Of a stretch of 64,000 nucleotides of DNA, positions 1 through 8,442 are shown one piece after another. The translations under genes and the position numbers were made by a program. Origin of the DNA: Dorea_D sp963559605. Lineage in GTDB: Bacteria; Bacillota; Clostridia; Lachnospirales; Lachnospiraceae. Positions within the stretch are counted from its first letter, which is position 1. Each line of letters starts with the position of its first letter. Under the pieces are notes generated by a model. The model made no database searches. It was not told the DNA's origin and saw only the letters and a program-made list of their open reading frames with translations. The stretch is from contig CAUWLL010000010.1 of NCBI GenBank assembly GCA_963559605.1, positions 13,132-77,131 of the forward strand, written 5' to 3'.

Positions 1-446
1 GGAAGCCCTGTTCCCAGAAAAACATCCATAGCCCCGCTTGTGCCAAAACCAACACTTCCCATAGCAGATCTCTGAAGCATTGAAACCAGCAATACACCGT
101 ATAAGATATAGTTTTTAGAGGAAATTCGATAAGCTGCATTTGCCGCCGCTATACCATATAATATATAGTTAAATCTGATAATGACTGTTGCCGCACCCTC
201 CCAGCTTAATTGAAAAACATTCATCATAAGGCTGATAATACTATTAGCCAAATATCTTGGGGAATAGCCGTTATCCAATATTCCGATATTATTTTCAAAA
301 ATAGATGGATTAAAATGATGGATTTCTTCTATTGCATAATTCATATTATCTTCCGATATATTTGCAGTATAATACAAAAAAGAAAAACCTACACATATTA
401 AAAACGTAATAATAATATGCATATCAATATCCAATCTCTTTTTCAT
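1..446 (-). CDS. Partial multi-pass membrane protein, C-terminus beyond the window
   Basis: Reading the minus strand from an ATG at 446, preceded by an AAAGGAGGGG ribosome site (451-460), gives about 148 codons open to the window edge. The protein starts with a positively charged MKKRLDIDMH segment, then a hydrophobic segment (IIIITFLICVGFSFLYY). After an extracytoplasmic-looking loop rich in Asn/Glu come further hydrophobic stretches. It follows the DegT aminotransferase by 32 bp in the same direction, so it belongs to the capsule operon. The layout (one membrane segment, a polar loop, then more segments) would suit a membrane glycosyltransferase, a polymerase-like protein or an acyltransferase, but I do not recognise the family. 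Confidence 0.7.
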   Translation of the reverse strand, partial: MKKRLDIDMHIIITFLICVGFSFLYYTANISEDNMNYAIEEIHHFNPSIFENNIGILDNGYSPRYLANSIISLMMNVFQLSWEGAATVIIRFNYILYGIAAANAAYRISSKNYILYGVLLVSMLQRSAMGSVGFGTSGAMDVFLGTGL

Positions 447-478
447 TCTTCCCCTCCTTTTATTCTTCCTCTACTCTA

Positions 479-1606
479 TTATCTCATATACTCTTTAACT
501 GCCTTAACAACCTGCATCTGTTCTTCTTCCGTCAAATATGGATGCATTGGAAGTGATAAGACTGTATCGCATAACCTATTTGTATTAACATAATCTTCTT
601 CATTAAACTCAAGGTTTGAAAAAGCCTGCTGTTTATGCATCGGTTTAGGATAATAAACCATACTTGGAATTCCCATTTCTTTCAAATGATTTTGAAGTCC
701 GTCTCTCATTGCTCTATTTTTCAACTGAATCGTATATTGCGCCCAACTGGAATAATATCTCTCAGGAACAACAGGTATTTTCACAATACCTTCTAAAAGC
801 TCTGTGTACTTGTCAGCCACCTTATTAATATCTGACACTTCATAGGTTCTAAATGCTTTTAACTTCACCTGAAGAATCGCAGCCTGCATTGTATCCAGTC
901 TGGAGTTTAATCCAATCCTTATATTATCATATTTCATAGTTCCCTTGCCGTGAACACAAATGGAACGAAGCAATGTTGCCATCTCGTCATCATCCGTAAA
1001 TATCGCACCGCCATCTCCATAGCATCCAAGTGGTTTAGCCGGGAAAAAAGAGGTTGTACTAAGATCGCCAAAACTACACGCCATCTTATCTCCTATCTTT
1101 CCTCCGAACCCTTGTGCGCCATCCTCAAGAACCAAAAGTCCGTATTTATCTGCAATCTTCTTAATGCTTTCATAATCTGCCGGAAGTCCGAATAAATCTA
1201 CCGGGATAATCGCTTTAGGTGTTAATTTTCCTTCTGATAATGTCTTTTTTATCATCTTTTCCAGACTATCAACAGAAATATTAAAAGTATCTGCATCTAC
1301 ATCTACAAATACCGGAGTTGCTCCCGCAAAAGATACAATCTCCCCCGTAGAAAAAAAAGTAAAATCCGGTACAAAAACCGCGTCTCCCTCGCTAATTTCC
1401 CACGCCATCATAGCAAGGCTAAGTGCATCCGTACCATTGGCACATGTTACACAATACTTTACGCCTACATATTCTGCCAGCTCTGCTTCTAAATCTTTCA
1501 CTTGTTTCCCACTGATAAAATTACAATCTGAAGCCACTTTTAACATCGCTTTATCAATATCCTCTTTTAACACCTGATACTGATGTTTTAAATCCCTGAA
1601 TTGCAT
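479..1606 (-). CDS. DegT/DnrJ/EryC1/StrS sugar aminotransferase (WbpE-like)
   Basis: This is a PLP-dependent aminotransferase of 375 residues, full length for the family. The PLP-phosphate and acid region is seen in LEDGAQGFGG (about residue 160). The Schiff-base lysine lies in SFFPAKPLGCYGDGG (about residue 190), followed by the typical R-x-x-x-VHG segment. The family moves an amino group from glutamate to a 3- or 4-keto nucleotide sugar. With a WbpA-type dehydrogenase and a WbpB-type oxidoreductase in the same operon, the natural reading is a WbpE role: amination of UDP-3-keto-GlcNAc-uronate at C3. The specific substrate is inferred from context. A 149-bp gap separates it from the upstream gene, unusually long for this operon. 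Confidence 0.9.
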   Translation of the reverse strand: MQFRDLKHQYQVLKEDIDKAMLKVASDCNFISGKQVKDLEAELAEYVGVKYCVTCANGTDALSLAMMAWEISEGDAVFVPDFTFFSTGEIVSFAGATPVFVDVDADTFNISVDSLEKMIKKTLSEGKLTPKAIIPVDLFGLPADYESIKKIADKYGLLVLEDGAQGFGGKIGDKMACSFGDLSTTSFFPAKPLGCYGDGGAIFTDDDEMATLLRSICVHGKGTMKYDNIRIGLNSRLDTMQAAILQVKLKAFRTYEVSDINKVADKYTELLEGIVKIPVVPERYYSSWAQYTIQLKNRAMRDGLQNHLKEMGIPSMVYYPKPMHKQQAFSNLEFNEEDYVNTNRLCDTVLSLPMHPYLTEEEQMQVVKAVKEYMR

Positions 1607-1692
1607 ACTTATCTATCCCTTCTTCTCATTTCTCTTCTAAGGTACTCTTATTTATACATAATCTGGTCATATAATTAGTGAACATCATTAAA

Positions 1693-1721
1693 CTTATAAT
1701 AAAATACTCCCAGAGTCTCCA
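1693..1721 (-). promoter_or_regulatory. Possible internal promoter before the aminotransferase gene
   Basis: In the 149-bp gap between the GNAT-like gene and the aminotransferase, the minus strand reads TGGAGA (1721-1716), 17 bases, then TATAAG (1698-1693). Each hexamer matches the sigma-A consensus at 4 or 5 of 6 positions. Just downstream of the GNAT gene stop there is also an A/T-only stem followed by a T run (about 1733-1757), which could weakly attenuate transcription. The unusual gap is the main reason to list this; the match is modest. Confidence 0.2.
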
Positions 1722-1755
1722 TAATTCAGATGTCTAAAAAAATAAAAAAAACCTT

Positions 1756-2712
1756 TTATTTAACGCCTTCCTGTATTTTTTCTAAGTTTTTATTGAAATA
1801 TTTATAGATTCTAAAATAAGGTTTACGAACCCCTCCATATCCTCGAAAAGCCTTTTCTATAGGTCTGATAACGCTGCCTTCAAAATCAAATTTTTTCCCC
1901 ATAGTTCCTGCCAGCTTTATACTTTCATGTATTAAAAAGCAATTAGCCTGACTGCTCTTATACTCCGGATTCGTCCCGTTTAATAGATAATAAACAGATT
2001 GTTCATCCCATACTAGCAATGCAACGCTATGAATGATTCCATTTTCATCTTCTGCTGCCAACATCTTAACAGCATTATTTTTCTTACCGGCATCATATAT
2101 TTTTTTTACAAACTCCAAATCATATGGAATCTCCTTACCTTGGCGTTCAAAGCTCATTTTGTTAATTGCAAAAAAATTTTCTACATCAATCTCATTTTCT
2201 TTCAAATGTACAATTTTTTCCGCTTTTCTTAATTTATTCCGAACCTCAGCTGTGTAATTCGATACCACTTGATTTATATCAGAAGTGTCTTCTATTACAT
2301 ATGTATATCTAGTAATCTCTTTATAATAATTCCAAAAAAAAGGCAGCCAGTTCTGAAAACTATAATGATATTGTTGTTCGTATTTATCGATTTCTAACTG
2401 CTCAATGAATCCAATTACTTCTTCAATTATTTTATCCTCATAATCTAATTTAGATGTGTATTTTTGATTTTCCGGATAACTGATAATTATACCGTTATTC
2501 TGGGTATTTTTTGCTTTTGTTATTAACCTATACCCTTCCCTTTCTTCCATATAATATGGCATTGCGGCAACATAGTTGCCATTTTTTTCTACTACATAAA
2601 CATCCCAATTTTCAGTTCCACATGCAGCATCCATCCACCAAGGTTGGGAAAATATCGGAACATATACATTTGCACTTTCACAAAATTTTGTATATTTCTC
2701 TTTATTTGTCAC
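1756..2712 (-). CDS. FemAB/GNAT-fold acyltransferase-like protein
   Basis: The 318-residue protein looks like the GNAT_acetyltransf_6/FemAB-like group: an N-terminal PWWMDA segment, then a C-terminal half with EVRNKLRKAEK, FERQGKEIPY and the DFEGSVIRPIEKAFRGYGG block typical of these proteins. Translation probably begins at GTG 2712, preceded by GGAGGAAGGAACT, and it overlaps the end of the hexapeptide acyltransferase gene by 11 bp, so the two are translationally coupled. Relatives transfer acetyl or amino-acyl groups onto amines. Next to a sugar aminotransferase it could acylate the new sugar amine. The donor and acceptor are not shown by the sequence. An alternative is peptide-bridge-like chemistry on lipid-linked glycan. 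Confidence 0.7.
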   Translation of the reverse strand: MTNKEKYTKFCESANVYVPIFSQPWWMDAACGTENWDVYVVEKNGNYVAAMPYYMEEREGYRLITKAKNTQNNGIIISYPENQKYTSKLDYEDKIIEEVIGFIEQLEIDKYEQQYHYSFQNWLPFFWNYYKEITRYTYVIEDTSDINQVVSNYTAEVRNKLRKAEKIVHLKENEIDVENFFAINKMSFERQGKEIPYDLEFVKKIYDAGKKNNAVKMLAAEDENGIIHSVALLVWDEQSVYYLLNGTNPEYKSSQANCFLIHESIKLAGTMGKKFDFEGSVIRPIEKAFRGYGGVRKPYFRIYKYFNKNLEKIQEGVK

Positions 2713-3247
2713 AGTTCCTTCCTCCTACTCTAATATCTCTTATTTTCTTTGCCGGTACTCCGGCATAAACACTATATGCTTCAACATCATCTACCACTAC
2801 GCTTCCGGCGCCAATAATTGCACACTTACCAATTTTTACTCCCGGCAATATTGTCACATTTGCTCCAATCCATACATCGTCGTCAACTCGAATCTGCTCA
2901 GTCTTTGTCAGCTTTTTTTTAACATAAGAATACGTATTGATTTCTTTTCCATTATTCGCACAACTATCACAAATACAAGTCACATTTGGCGCTATTGACA
3001 CATATTTTCCGATAAATAGATTGGATAAGTCATTATTAGGTGTAGCAACAAATCCTGTATTAAAAAAAGACCCTTCCCCTATTGTTCCTCCAAGTACTTG
3101 AAAATATCTTTTCCGTACCTTGGCATTCGGATAGTAGGACATAATAAACTTTTGAAAACCAGCCGGCATGATAATTGCTTTCTTGTACAAAAAATTTGTA
3201 AGACTTTTTTCAGTCCACTTCAATATTTTCTCGGATAAATCTAACAT
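2702..3247 (-). CDS. Left-handed beta-helix (hexapeptide) acyltransferase
   Basis: This 181-residue protein has hexapeptide repeats in its second half (DDVWIGANVTILPGVKIGKCAIIGAGSVV) and the usual closing VYAGVPAKKIRDI. The first 45 residues are a predicted helical extension (LSEKILKWTEKSLTNFLYKK) that is longer than in simple WbpD-type enzymes and resembles Maa/O-acetyltransferase relatives. It overlaps the oxidoreductase gene by 7 bp. Position between a WbpB-like oxidoreductase and a WbpE-like aminotransferase makes a WbpD role (N-acetylation of the 3-amino group with acetyl-CoA) attractive, but O-acetylation of a sugar hydroxyl is equally compatible with the fold. Confidence 0.85.
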   Translation of the reverse strand: MLDLSEKILKWTEKSLTNFLYKKAIIMPAGFQKFIMSYYPNAKVRKRYFQVLGGTIGEGSFFNTGFVATPNNDLSNLFIGKYVSIAPNVTCICDSCANNGKEINTYSYVKKKLTKTEQIRVDDDVWIGANVTILPGVKIGKCAIIGAGSVVVDDVEAYSVYAGVPAKKIRDIRVGGRNCDK

Positions 3248-4320
3248 GAAAACTCTCCTGCCATATCCGTACTTGCAAACTCTGTGAGTGGAAGTTTTAC
3301 GGCCTTTCCTTCTTTCTGGCTCTTATAAATTGCCAATACCAACTCCAAGGCATTTTTCCCCGCCTGAGCATCTACATAAGGCGCTCTGTCGTTTTTTATT
3401 GCATCAATAACATCTGCATAAAGACTGGTGTGACCATTTCCATATACATTACTTGTCTGTTCTTCTAACCCCTTTTTTGCCTGATCTGCTTCTGTCTCAT
3501 CTGCAAAATTCCATACGTCGATATTGTTCGTAGATTTTCCGCCGATTTTAACAGTTCCGTTTTCTCCAAATAAGTATAATGTTTCTTCCAAATTCTGTGG
3601 ATAAACATTTGTCGTACCCTCAATAGTAGCCACCGCTCCATTTTTGAACTTTACGACCGCCATACCAATATCCTCTGCTTCCAGATAATCATGAAACTGC
3701 TGTCTTGTGACCCCATATACTTCCTCGATTTCATTTCCCATCATCCAGCGCAATAAATCTATGCCATGAATACACTGGTTCATAAGCGCGCCACCGTCCT
3801 GCGCCCATGTCCCTCTCCACGGCGCCTGTGTATAATAATTCTGGTTACGATTCCAACGTACATGAATAGACCCATGAGATAATTTTCCAAATCTTCCGCT
3901 TTCTAATGCTTTTCGCATCTCCTGAATCGCCACATTAAATCGATTTTGATGACATGCCGATACTTTTACCCCTTTTCCCTCTGAAAGTTTAATAATTTTA
4001 TCTGCATCTTCAATGCTCATTGCCATCGGTTTTTCGATAATGACATGAATGCCGTGCTCAATACAATATAACGCTATCTCTGCATGAATACCACTTTCTG
4101 TCGCAATACCTGCAAGTTCAATTTCATTTTCTTCAATCATTTTTTTATAATCTGTGTAACGTTTAATTGTATTGTCGCTCTTTAGATCGTGTTTTTCCAA
4201 TAAGTTCTCCATATTTTCCGGCAAAATATCACAAACAGCTACAAGCTCTAACTCATTATTAATCACAGCTTTGATATGATTTGTTGCAATCCTTCCACAA
4301 CCGATAAGTGCATATTTCAT
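3241..4320 (-). CDS. Gfo/Idh/MocA oxidoreductase, WbpB/WlbA-like UDP-sugar 3-dehydrogenase
   Basis: The N-terminus MKYALIGCGRIATNHIKAV is a Rossmann NAD-binding loop. The protein then shows the family signature EKPMAMS (about residue 97) with the conserved lysine, and the substrate-domain motifs HQNRFN, GGALMNQCIHGIDLLRW and GHTSLYADV. At 359 residues it is full length. WbpB/WlbA enzymes oxidise the C3 hydroxyl of UDP-N-acetylglucosaminuronate and are recycled by the paired aminotransferase's co-substrate. Here the gene directly follows the WbpA-type 6-dehydrogenase (17-bp gap), the same order as in the P. aeruginosa and Bordetella pathways. The family assignment is firm; the exact substrate rests on context. 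Confidence 0.88.
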   Translation of the reverse strand: MKYALIGCGRIATNHIKAVINNELELVAVCDILPENMENLLEKHDLKSDNTIKRYTDYKKMIEENEIELAGIATESGIHAEIALYCIEHGIHVIIEKPMAMSIEDADKIIKLSEGKGVKVSACHQNRFNVAIQEMRKALESGRFGKLSHGSIHVRWNRNQNYYTQAPWRGTWAQDGGALMNQCIHGIDLLRWMMGNEIEEVYGVTRQQFHDYLEAEDIGMAVVKFKNGAVATIEGTTNVYPQNLEETLYLFGENGTVKIGGKSTNNIDVWNFADETEADQAKKGLEEQTSNVYGNGHTSLYADVIDAIKNDRAPYVDAQAGKNALELVLAIYKSQKEGKAVKLPLTEFASTDMAGEFSC

Positions 4321-4337
4321 TTCTAACTCACTCCATT

Positions 4338-5663
4338 CTACAAGACTTCTATATTTCCACGCTCTTCTATATTTTTCATAACATTTTTTGTATCAAAAAT
4401 TGCTTTTGCATTCTTCTGAATCATATCGTAATCAACATTTGTATGGGCTGCTGTTACAACAACAATGTCATAGAATGCAACAATCTCTGGACTGATTTCT
4501 TTCATTCCTTCTTTCACTTTTCCATGTTCACAGTAAAATGGAATATATGGATCAAAGAAATCAACCTCTGCGCCTGTTTTCTCTAATTCTTCAATTACTC
4601 TGAGAGCCGGACTTTCACGATAATCATCAATATCCTGCTTATAAGCTACGCCAAGCACCAATATACGAGAGCCATATAATGCTTTCTGGAATCTATTCAG
4701 AATTTTACCTGTACGCTCTACACAATATTCCGGCATCTTATCGTTAACCATCATGGACGCCTCGATCATAGAGGTATGAAAACCATACTCTCTTGCTTTC
4801 CACGATAGATAATACGGATCAAGCGGTATACAATGCCCCCCTAATCCCGGTCCCGGATAAAACGCCTGAAAACCATATGGCTTAGTCTTGGCTGCATCTA
4901 CTACTTCCCAAAGATTAATATTCATCTTATTACAAAGAATTGCCAATTCATTTATCAAGCCTATATTAACATTACGATAGGTATTCTCAAGAATTTTTTC
5001 CATCTCGGCAATAGCCGGACTGGAAACTTCATGAACATCCCCATCTAATACTGCCCGATACATTGCTGCAATGACCTCAGTTGCGTCCTTTCCTATCGCT
5101 CCTACAACCTTTGGTGTATTTTTGGTTTTAAATACTGCATTTCCCGGATCCACGCGCTCCGGTGAAAATCCAAGATAAAATTCTTCTCCGCACTTTAGCC
5201 CGGAACCTTCTTCAAGAAGCGGCCTGATCAGCTCTTCTGTTGTTCCCGGATAAGTAGTAGACTCCAACACAACCATTGTATCTTTCGTAAGATATTTAGC
5301 AATTTCAATTGTTGAATTTCTCACATAACTAATATCCGGCTGTTGATGCAGATCTAACGGCGTCGGTACACAAATAGCAATAAAATCAACATCTTTAACA
5401 AAGCTAAAATCTATTGTAGCAGATAACATCCCTTTATCTACAAGAGCTTTCAAATCGTCGTCTATAACATCCCCAATATAATTGTGTCCTGCATTTACCA
5501 GATCGACTTTTTCTGTTTGCACATCAAATCCAATAGTTTTGAAACCTGCTTTTGCTTTCTCCACCGCTAATGGCAACCCCACATATCCCAATCCGACAAC
5601 ACCGACTGTAATTTGCTTCTCCTTAATCTTTTTTAACAATTTTTCTTTCATTTTCATCTTCAT
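4338..5663 (-). CDS. wbpA: UDP-N-acetylglucosamine 6-dehydrogenase (WbpA family)
   Basis: The gene encodes a UDP-glucose/GDP-mannose dehydrogenase family enzyme. The NAD loop is VGVVGLGYVGLPLA. A CVPTPLD motif, the GFSPERVDPGN motif and the catalytic cysteine in PGPGLGGHCIPLDP follow, then the C-terminal UDP-binding domain (LVLGVAYKQDIDDYRESPA). These match the WbpA subgroup, which oxidises UDP-GlcNAc to the uronate, better than UDP-glucose dehydrogenases. The start is best placed at the ATG at 5663, with GAGAAAGG just upstream; an in-frame GTG at 5678 precedes the ribosome site. It heads the uronic-acid block wbpA-wbpB-acyltransferases-aminotransferase. Confidence 0.9.
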   Translation of the reverse strand: MKMKMKEKLLKKIKEKQITVGVVGLGYVGLPLAVEKAKAGFKTIGFDVQTEKVDLVNAGHNYIGDVIDDDLKALVDKGMLSATIDFSFVKDVDFIAICVPTPLDLHQQPDISYVRNSTIEIAKYLTKDTMVVLESTTYPGTTEELIRPLLEEGSGLKCGEEFYLGFSPERVDPGNAVFKTKNTPKVVGAIGKDATEVIAAMYRAVLDGDVHEVSSPAIAEMEKILENTYRNVNIGLINELAILCNKMNINLWEVVDAAKTKPYGFQAFYPGPGLGGHCIPLDPYYLSWKAREYGFHTSMIEASMMVNDKMPEYCVERTGKILNRFQKALYGSRILVLGVAYKQDIDDYRESPALRVIEELEKTGAEVDFFDPYIPFYCEHGKVKEGMKEISPEIVAFYDIVVVTAAHTNVDYDMIQKNAKAIFDTKNVMKNIEERGNIEVL

Positions 5664-5761
5664 CTGAACCTTTCTCACTTATGTTTTACATGCTTTTCTT
5701 TTTACATTATCTTAAAATATACTTCTATTTTTACTTTTTTGACCCTGAATCACAAATGACA

Positions 5762-7177
5762 TCACATTTCCTTTTCTAAATTCAGGAATTTTATTCCTAA
5801 AACCAAAACTATTCCCCATATTAAATATGGTTCAACATATATGTTTCCACTTAACATCATCCTTAACGCCTCGCTTAAACTAATAACGAGTATGACCAGC
5901 ATATATATGTTTTCTTTTGCCTCTATAAATAGCCTCCAAACAAGATATATTAAAAACAATAGAAAAATTATTGCTATAGGATAACCAAAATCTGCCAATA
6001 CTTCCAATATTATATTGTGCGGGTAAGTCATGTATTTTGTTTGGTAACCCAACACTCCCATGCCGGACAATGGCCTTTTATTTGCCTCAGAAATAGCTAA
6101 TCGATAAAGATAAATTCTCGCACTGTTTCCATTGGTAATATTATACTGTTCTTCCGTTAGATTTGTATTATCTTCATTGCTCTTATCTTCACTACTCTTA
6201 TCTTGGTCTTCTAATCCGTGTACCCCTTCTTGGAACCCCTCATCTCCCTCCATGAGTTGATCTACAATCTCTTGACTTTCCGGCGAATTTACACTGGATT
6301 TAAATTTGTCCTCTTTTACATCAGAAGCCAAGCCCTTAATTCTATTTGCCCCGTTATCCCCTTGTGGAAGAAAAAACAAAGAACCAGCCATAAAAATTGG
6401 TATACATACTAATAAACCTATTAGATACTTCGAATACAACTTCTTCCACATCATTGCTATTATAAAAAATAAAATAAGACTTATTTCAACCCCAAAGGCT
6501 CCTCTCGCTCCGCATGAAACAATCAACAAACTACAACATATGCATAATACTATATTGATTATATAATTTTTAATATTTATGCTTTCTTTCGTTGACACAT
6601 TTACAAAAGTATCTGCAAGACAAAAGGCTATAATAATTACTGCTGTATACGCTAATGATAAATATACAATACCTCCGACACTATCAATATATAATCCTTT
6701 ATGCACTGCCTGATTAAGTTTTAAAACAGCAAACATATTAAATGGCAACAGGATCACTCCTAACCATTTAAAACTGGCAATAAGGTATATCATTTTTTTC
6801 TCTAATAAAACATATAAGGCAACTGTCACCATAGGCATACAATATAAAATTGTTAATATTGCCGTCTTTATAATGAATGTGTCTTCATCTTCAAATAGAA
6901 TCTTCACCATATACATCAGAAAAAACAAAAGTGCAGGAGTAGCGCAAATTACAATTCTTTTTCTTTCTTTTTTATTTCTTTTCCATAATATCAAAAATTC
7001 TAAACCGGCTATGCAAAAAAGTAAGGAAATAATTCCCCATGAAATCATCCATCTCAAATGCTCATTTCTATTTCCAGTTAAATAAAAAGATATAATATTA
7101 GCAAAAACACTGGAACAAAAATATGTAGGTAAAACACACTTGAATATTTTTTCAAATTTTTCATCAATACCTCTCAT
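5762..7177 (-). CDS. wzy: O-antigen/capsule polymerase, Wzy-like
   Basis: This is a 471-residue protein with about ten hydrophobic segments. One large polar loop (about residues 285-365, very rich in Asp, Glu, Ser, Asn) precedes RIYLYRLAISEANKRPLSGMG and the PHNIILEVLADFGY motif. That layout, and the H-N pair after the loop, is the signature of the Wzy_C/O-antigen ligase superfamily. In an operon with a Wzx flippase and a single-sugar initiating transferase it should polymerise lipid-linked repeat units outside the membrane. The coding sequence is strikingly AT-rich compared with the right half of the window, as is usual for serotype-specific polymerase genes. Confidence 0.85.
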   Translation of the reverse strand: MRGIDEKFEKIFKCVLPTYFCSSVFANIISFYLTGNRNEHLRWMISWGIISLLFCIAGLEFLILWKRNKKERKRIVICATPALLFFLMYMVKILFEDEDTFIIKTAILTILYCMPMVTVALYVLLEKKMIYLIASFKWLGVILLPFNMFAVLKLNQAVHKGLYIDSVGGIVYLSLAYTAVIIIAFCLADTFVNVSTKESINIKNYIINIVLCICCSLLIVSCGARGAFGVEISLILFFIIAMMWKKLYSKYLIGLLVCIPIFMAGSLFFLPQGDNGANRIKGLASDVKEDKFKSSVNSPESQEIVDQLMEGDEGFQEGVHGLEDQDKSSEDKSNEDNTNLTEEQYNITNGNSARIYLYRLAISEANKRPLSGMGVLGYQTKYMTYPHNIILEVLADFGYPIAIIFLLFLIYLVWRLFIEAKENIYMLVILVISLSEALRMMLSGNIYVEPYLIWGIVLVLGIKFLNLEKEM

Positions 7178-7221
7178 AATTTCTCTCTCCCTTTTCTTTC
7201 ATAGACTATTTTCATTTTAGA

Positions 7222-8430
7222 TTAATTTCCTCTTATTTTTACACCGTTATGACCAATAACCAATAAGATGATTACCTTAATTCCATTTACTAATAAATTA
7301 GCAATACAAAATCCATACAGCCCATATGCAGATAAAAGAACCATTCCCATTCCAAAATATAGAACAATATATACCAGCTGTATGATCAGTTGCCATTTAA
7401 TATCAGCATATTTTAAAATAGCCGGTGAAATCACGTTTCCAAGAACACCTATCAATGCGGAACCATTGGCTAATAAAAGATAAGGAATGGCTTTTGATAT
7501 AATTGTCGGATACAGCAGACCTGTTATCCAAGGCGCACATAAAATTGCTGCCCCACCTAAAACTACGCTGCCCAATAACATTATACAATTTATCATCCAA
7601 TATCGTTTTATAGTCATCTTAAAATTTTTTTGTGCATAGTAACTCAAAAGTACTCCCGAAATAGGTGTAACTAAAATTCCGACACTTTTCCCTACAAAAG
7701 AACTCACAGTAAACACTGACACTTGCGCTCCACCTAATATCGGATACAATACCAACCTGTCCAAATAAATAATAACATTTCCTATTAAAGTATTGATAAT
7801 AAGAACGATCAGTATTTTCAGGCTTTGATTAAATAACGGAGTTCTGACATATCTTTCTCTATATAAACTAGTTGTAAAATAAAGATATACAACTCCTATT
7901 AATTCTGCTATCAGAAACGGCAGAACCCACAGTGAAGTCCATTTAAAAATAACAACTCCGACTATATATCCCATTGAAATAAATAGATTTAACTTAAAGT
8001 TCAAAACATAATCTATTTTCAAACGATACGCAACACTCCAATATCCCCTAATTATCCCCAGGCCCGTATAACCGATAAGCATAATTAAGTTCAGCGTAGA
8101 AGATTTAAAAAAAGAAAGTGAAATTATCAAAAAGGAAATACATCCCAATATTGTCACTATTCCAAGAAATAAATTAAAGTCTCCTTCCGTACCATCCTCA
8201 TACTTTTCTTGCTGAATTAACCTGGTATTATTCAGACCCCCGCCAGCAGAAACCACTACAATATTGGCTACTCCAATAATCGTCAATAGTTCTCCATACT
8301 CTTTCACAGACGTATATCTTGCCAAAAACGGATATATCAATAATTGCAGTACAGCTGTTCCCAATGCTGTGGCTGCTATATTCCAACTAAAATCTTTTAT
8401 TATTTTAATCACTTTTTCCTTCATGCACAT
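7222..8430 (-). CDS. wzx: Polysaccharide repeat-unit flippase, Wzx-like
   Basis: The 402-residue protein is hydrophobic along its whole length, with about twelve predicted membrane segments and short polar turns (ARYTSVKEYGELLTI near residue 35 is a typical Wzx first loop). It belongs to the polysaccharide-exporter branch of the MOP superfamily. Such proteins flip undecaprenyl-linked repeat units to the outer leaflet for a Wzy polymerase, which is encoded immediately downstream (44-bp gap). An ATG two codons later (8424) is an alternative start; the AAGGA site favours 8430. The gene is AT-rich like its neighbours. Confidence 0.85.
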   Translation of the reverse strand: MCMKEKVIKIIKDFSWNIAATALGTAVLQLLIYPFLARYTSVKEYGELLTIIGVANIVVVSAGGGLNNTRLIQQEKYEDGTEGDFNLFLGIVTILGCISFLIISLSFFKSSTLNLIMLIGYTGLGIIRGYWSVAYRLKIDYVLNFKLNLFISMGYIVGVVIFKWTSLWVLPFLIAELIGVVYLYFTTSLYRERYVRTPLFNQSLKILIVLIINTLIGNVIIYLDRLVLYPILGGAQVSVFTVSSFVGKSVGILVTPISGVLLSYYAQKNFKMTIKRYWMINCIMLLGSVVLGGAAILCAPWITGLLYPTIISKAIPYLLLANGSALIGVLGNVISPAILKYADIKWQLIIQLVYIVLYFGMGMVLLSAYGLYGFCIANLLVNGIKVIILLVIGHNGVKIRGN

Positions 8431-8442
8431 GTATAATATTCC

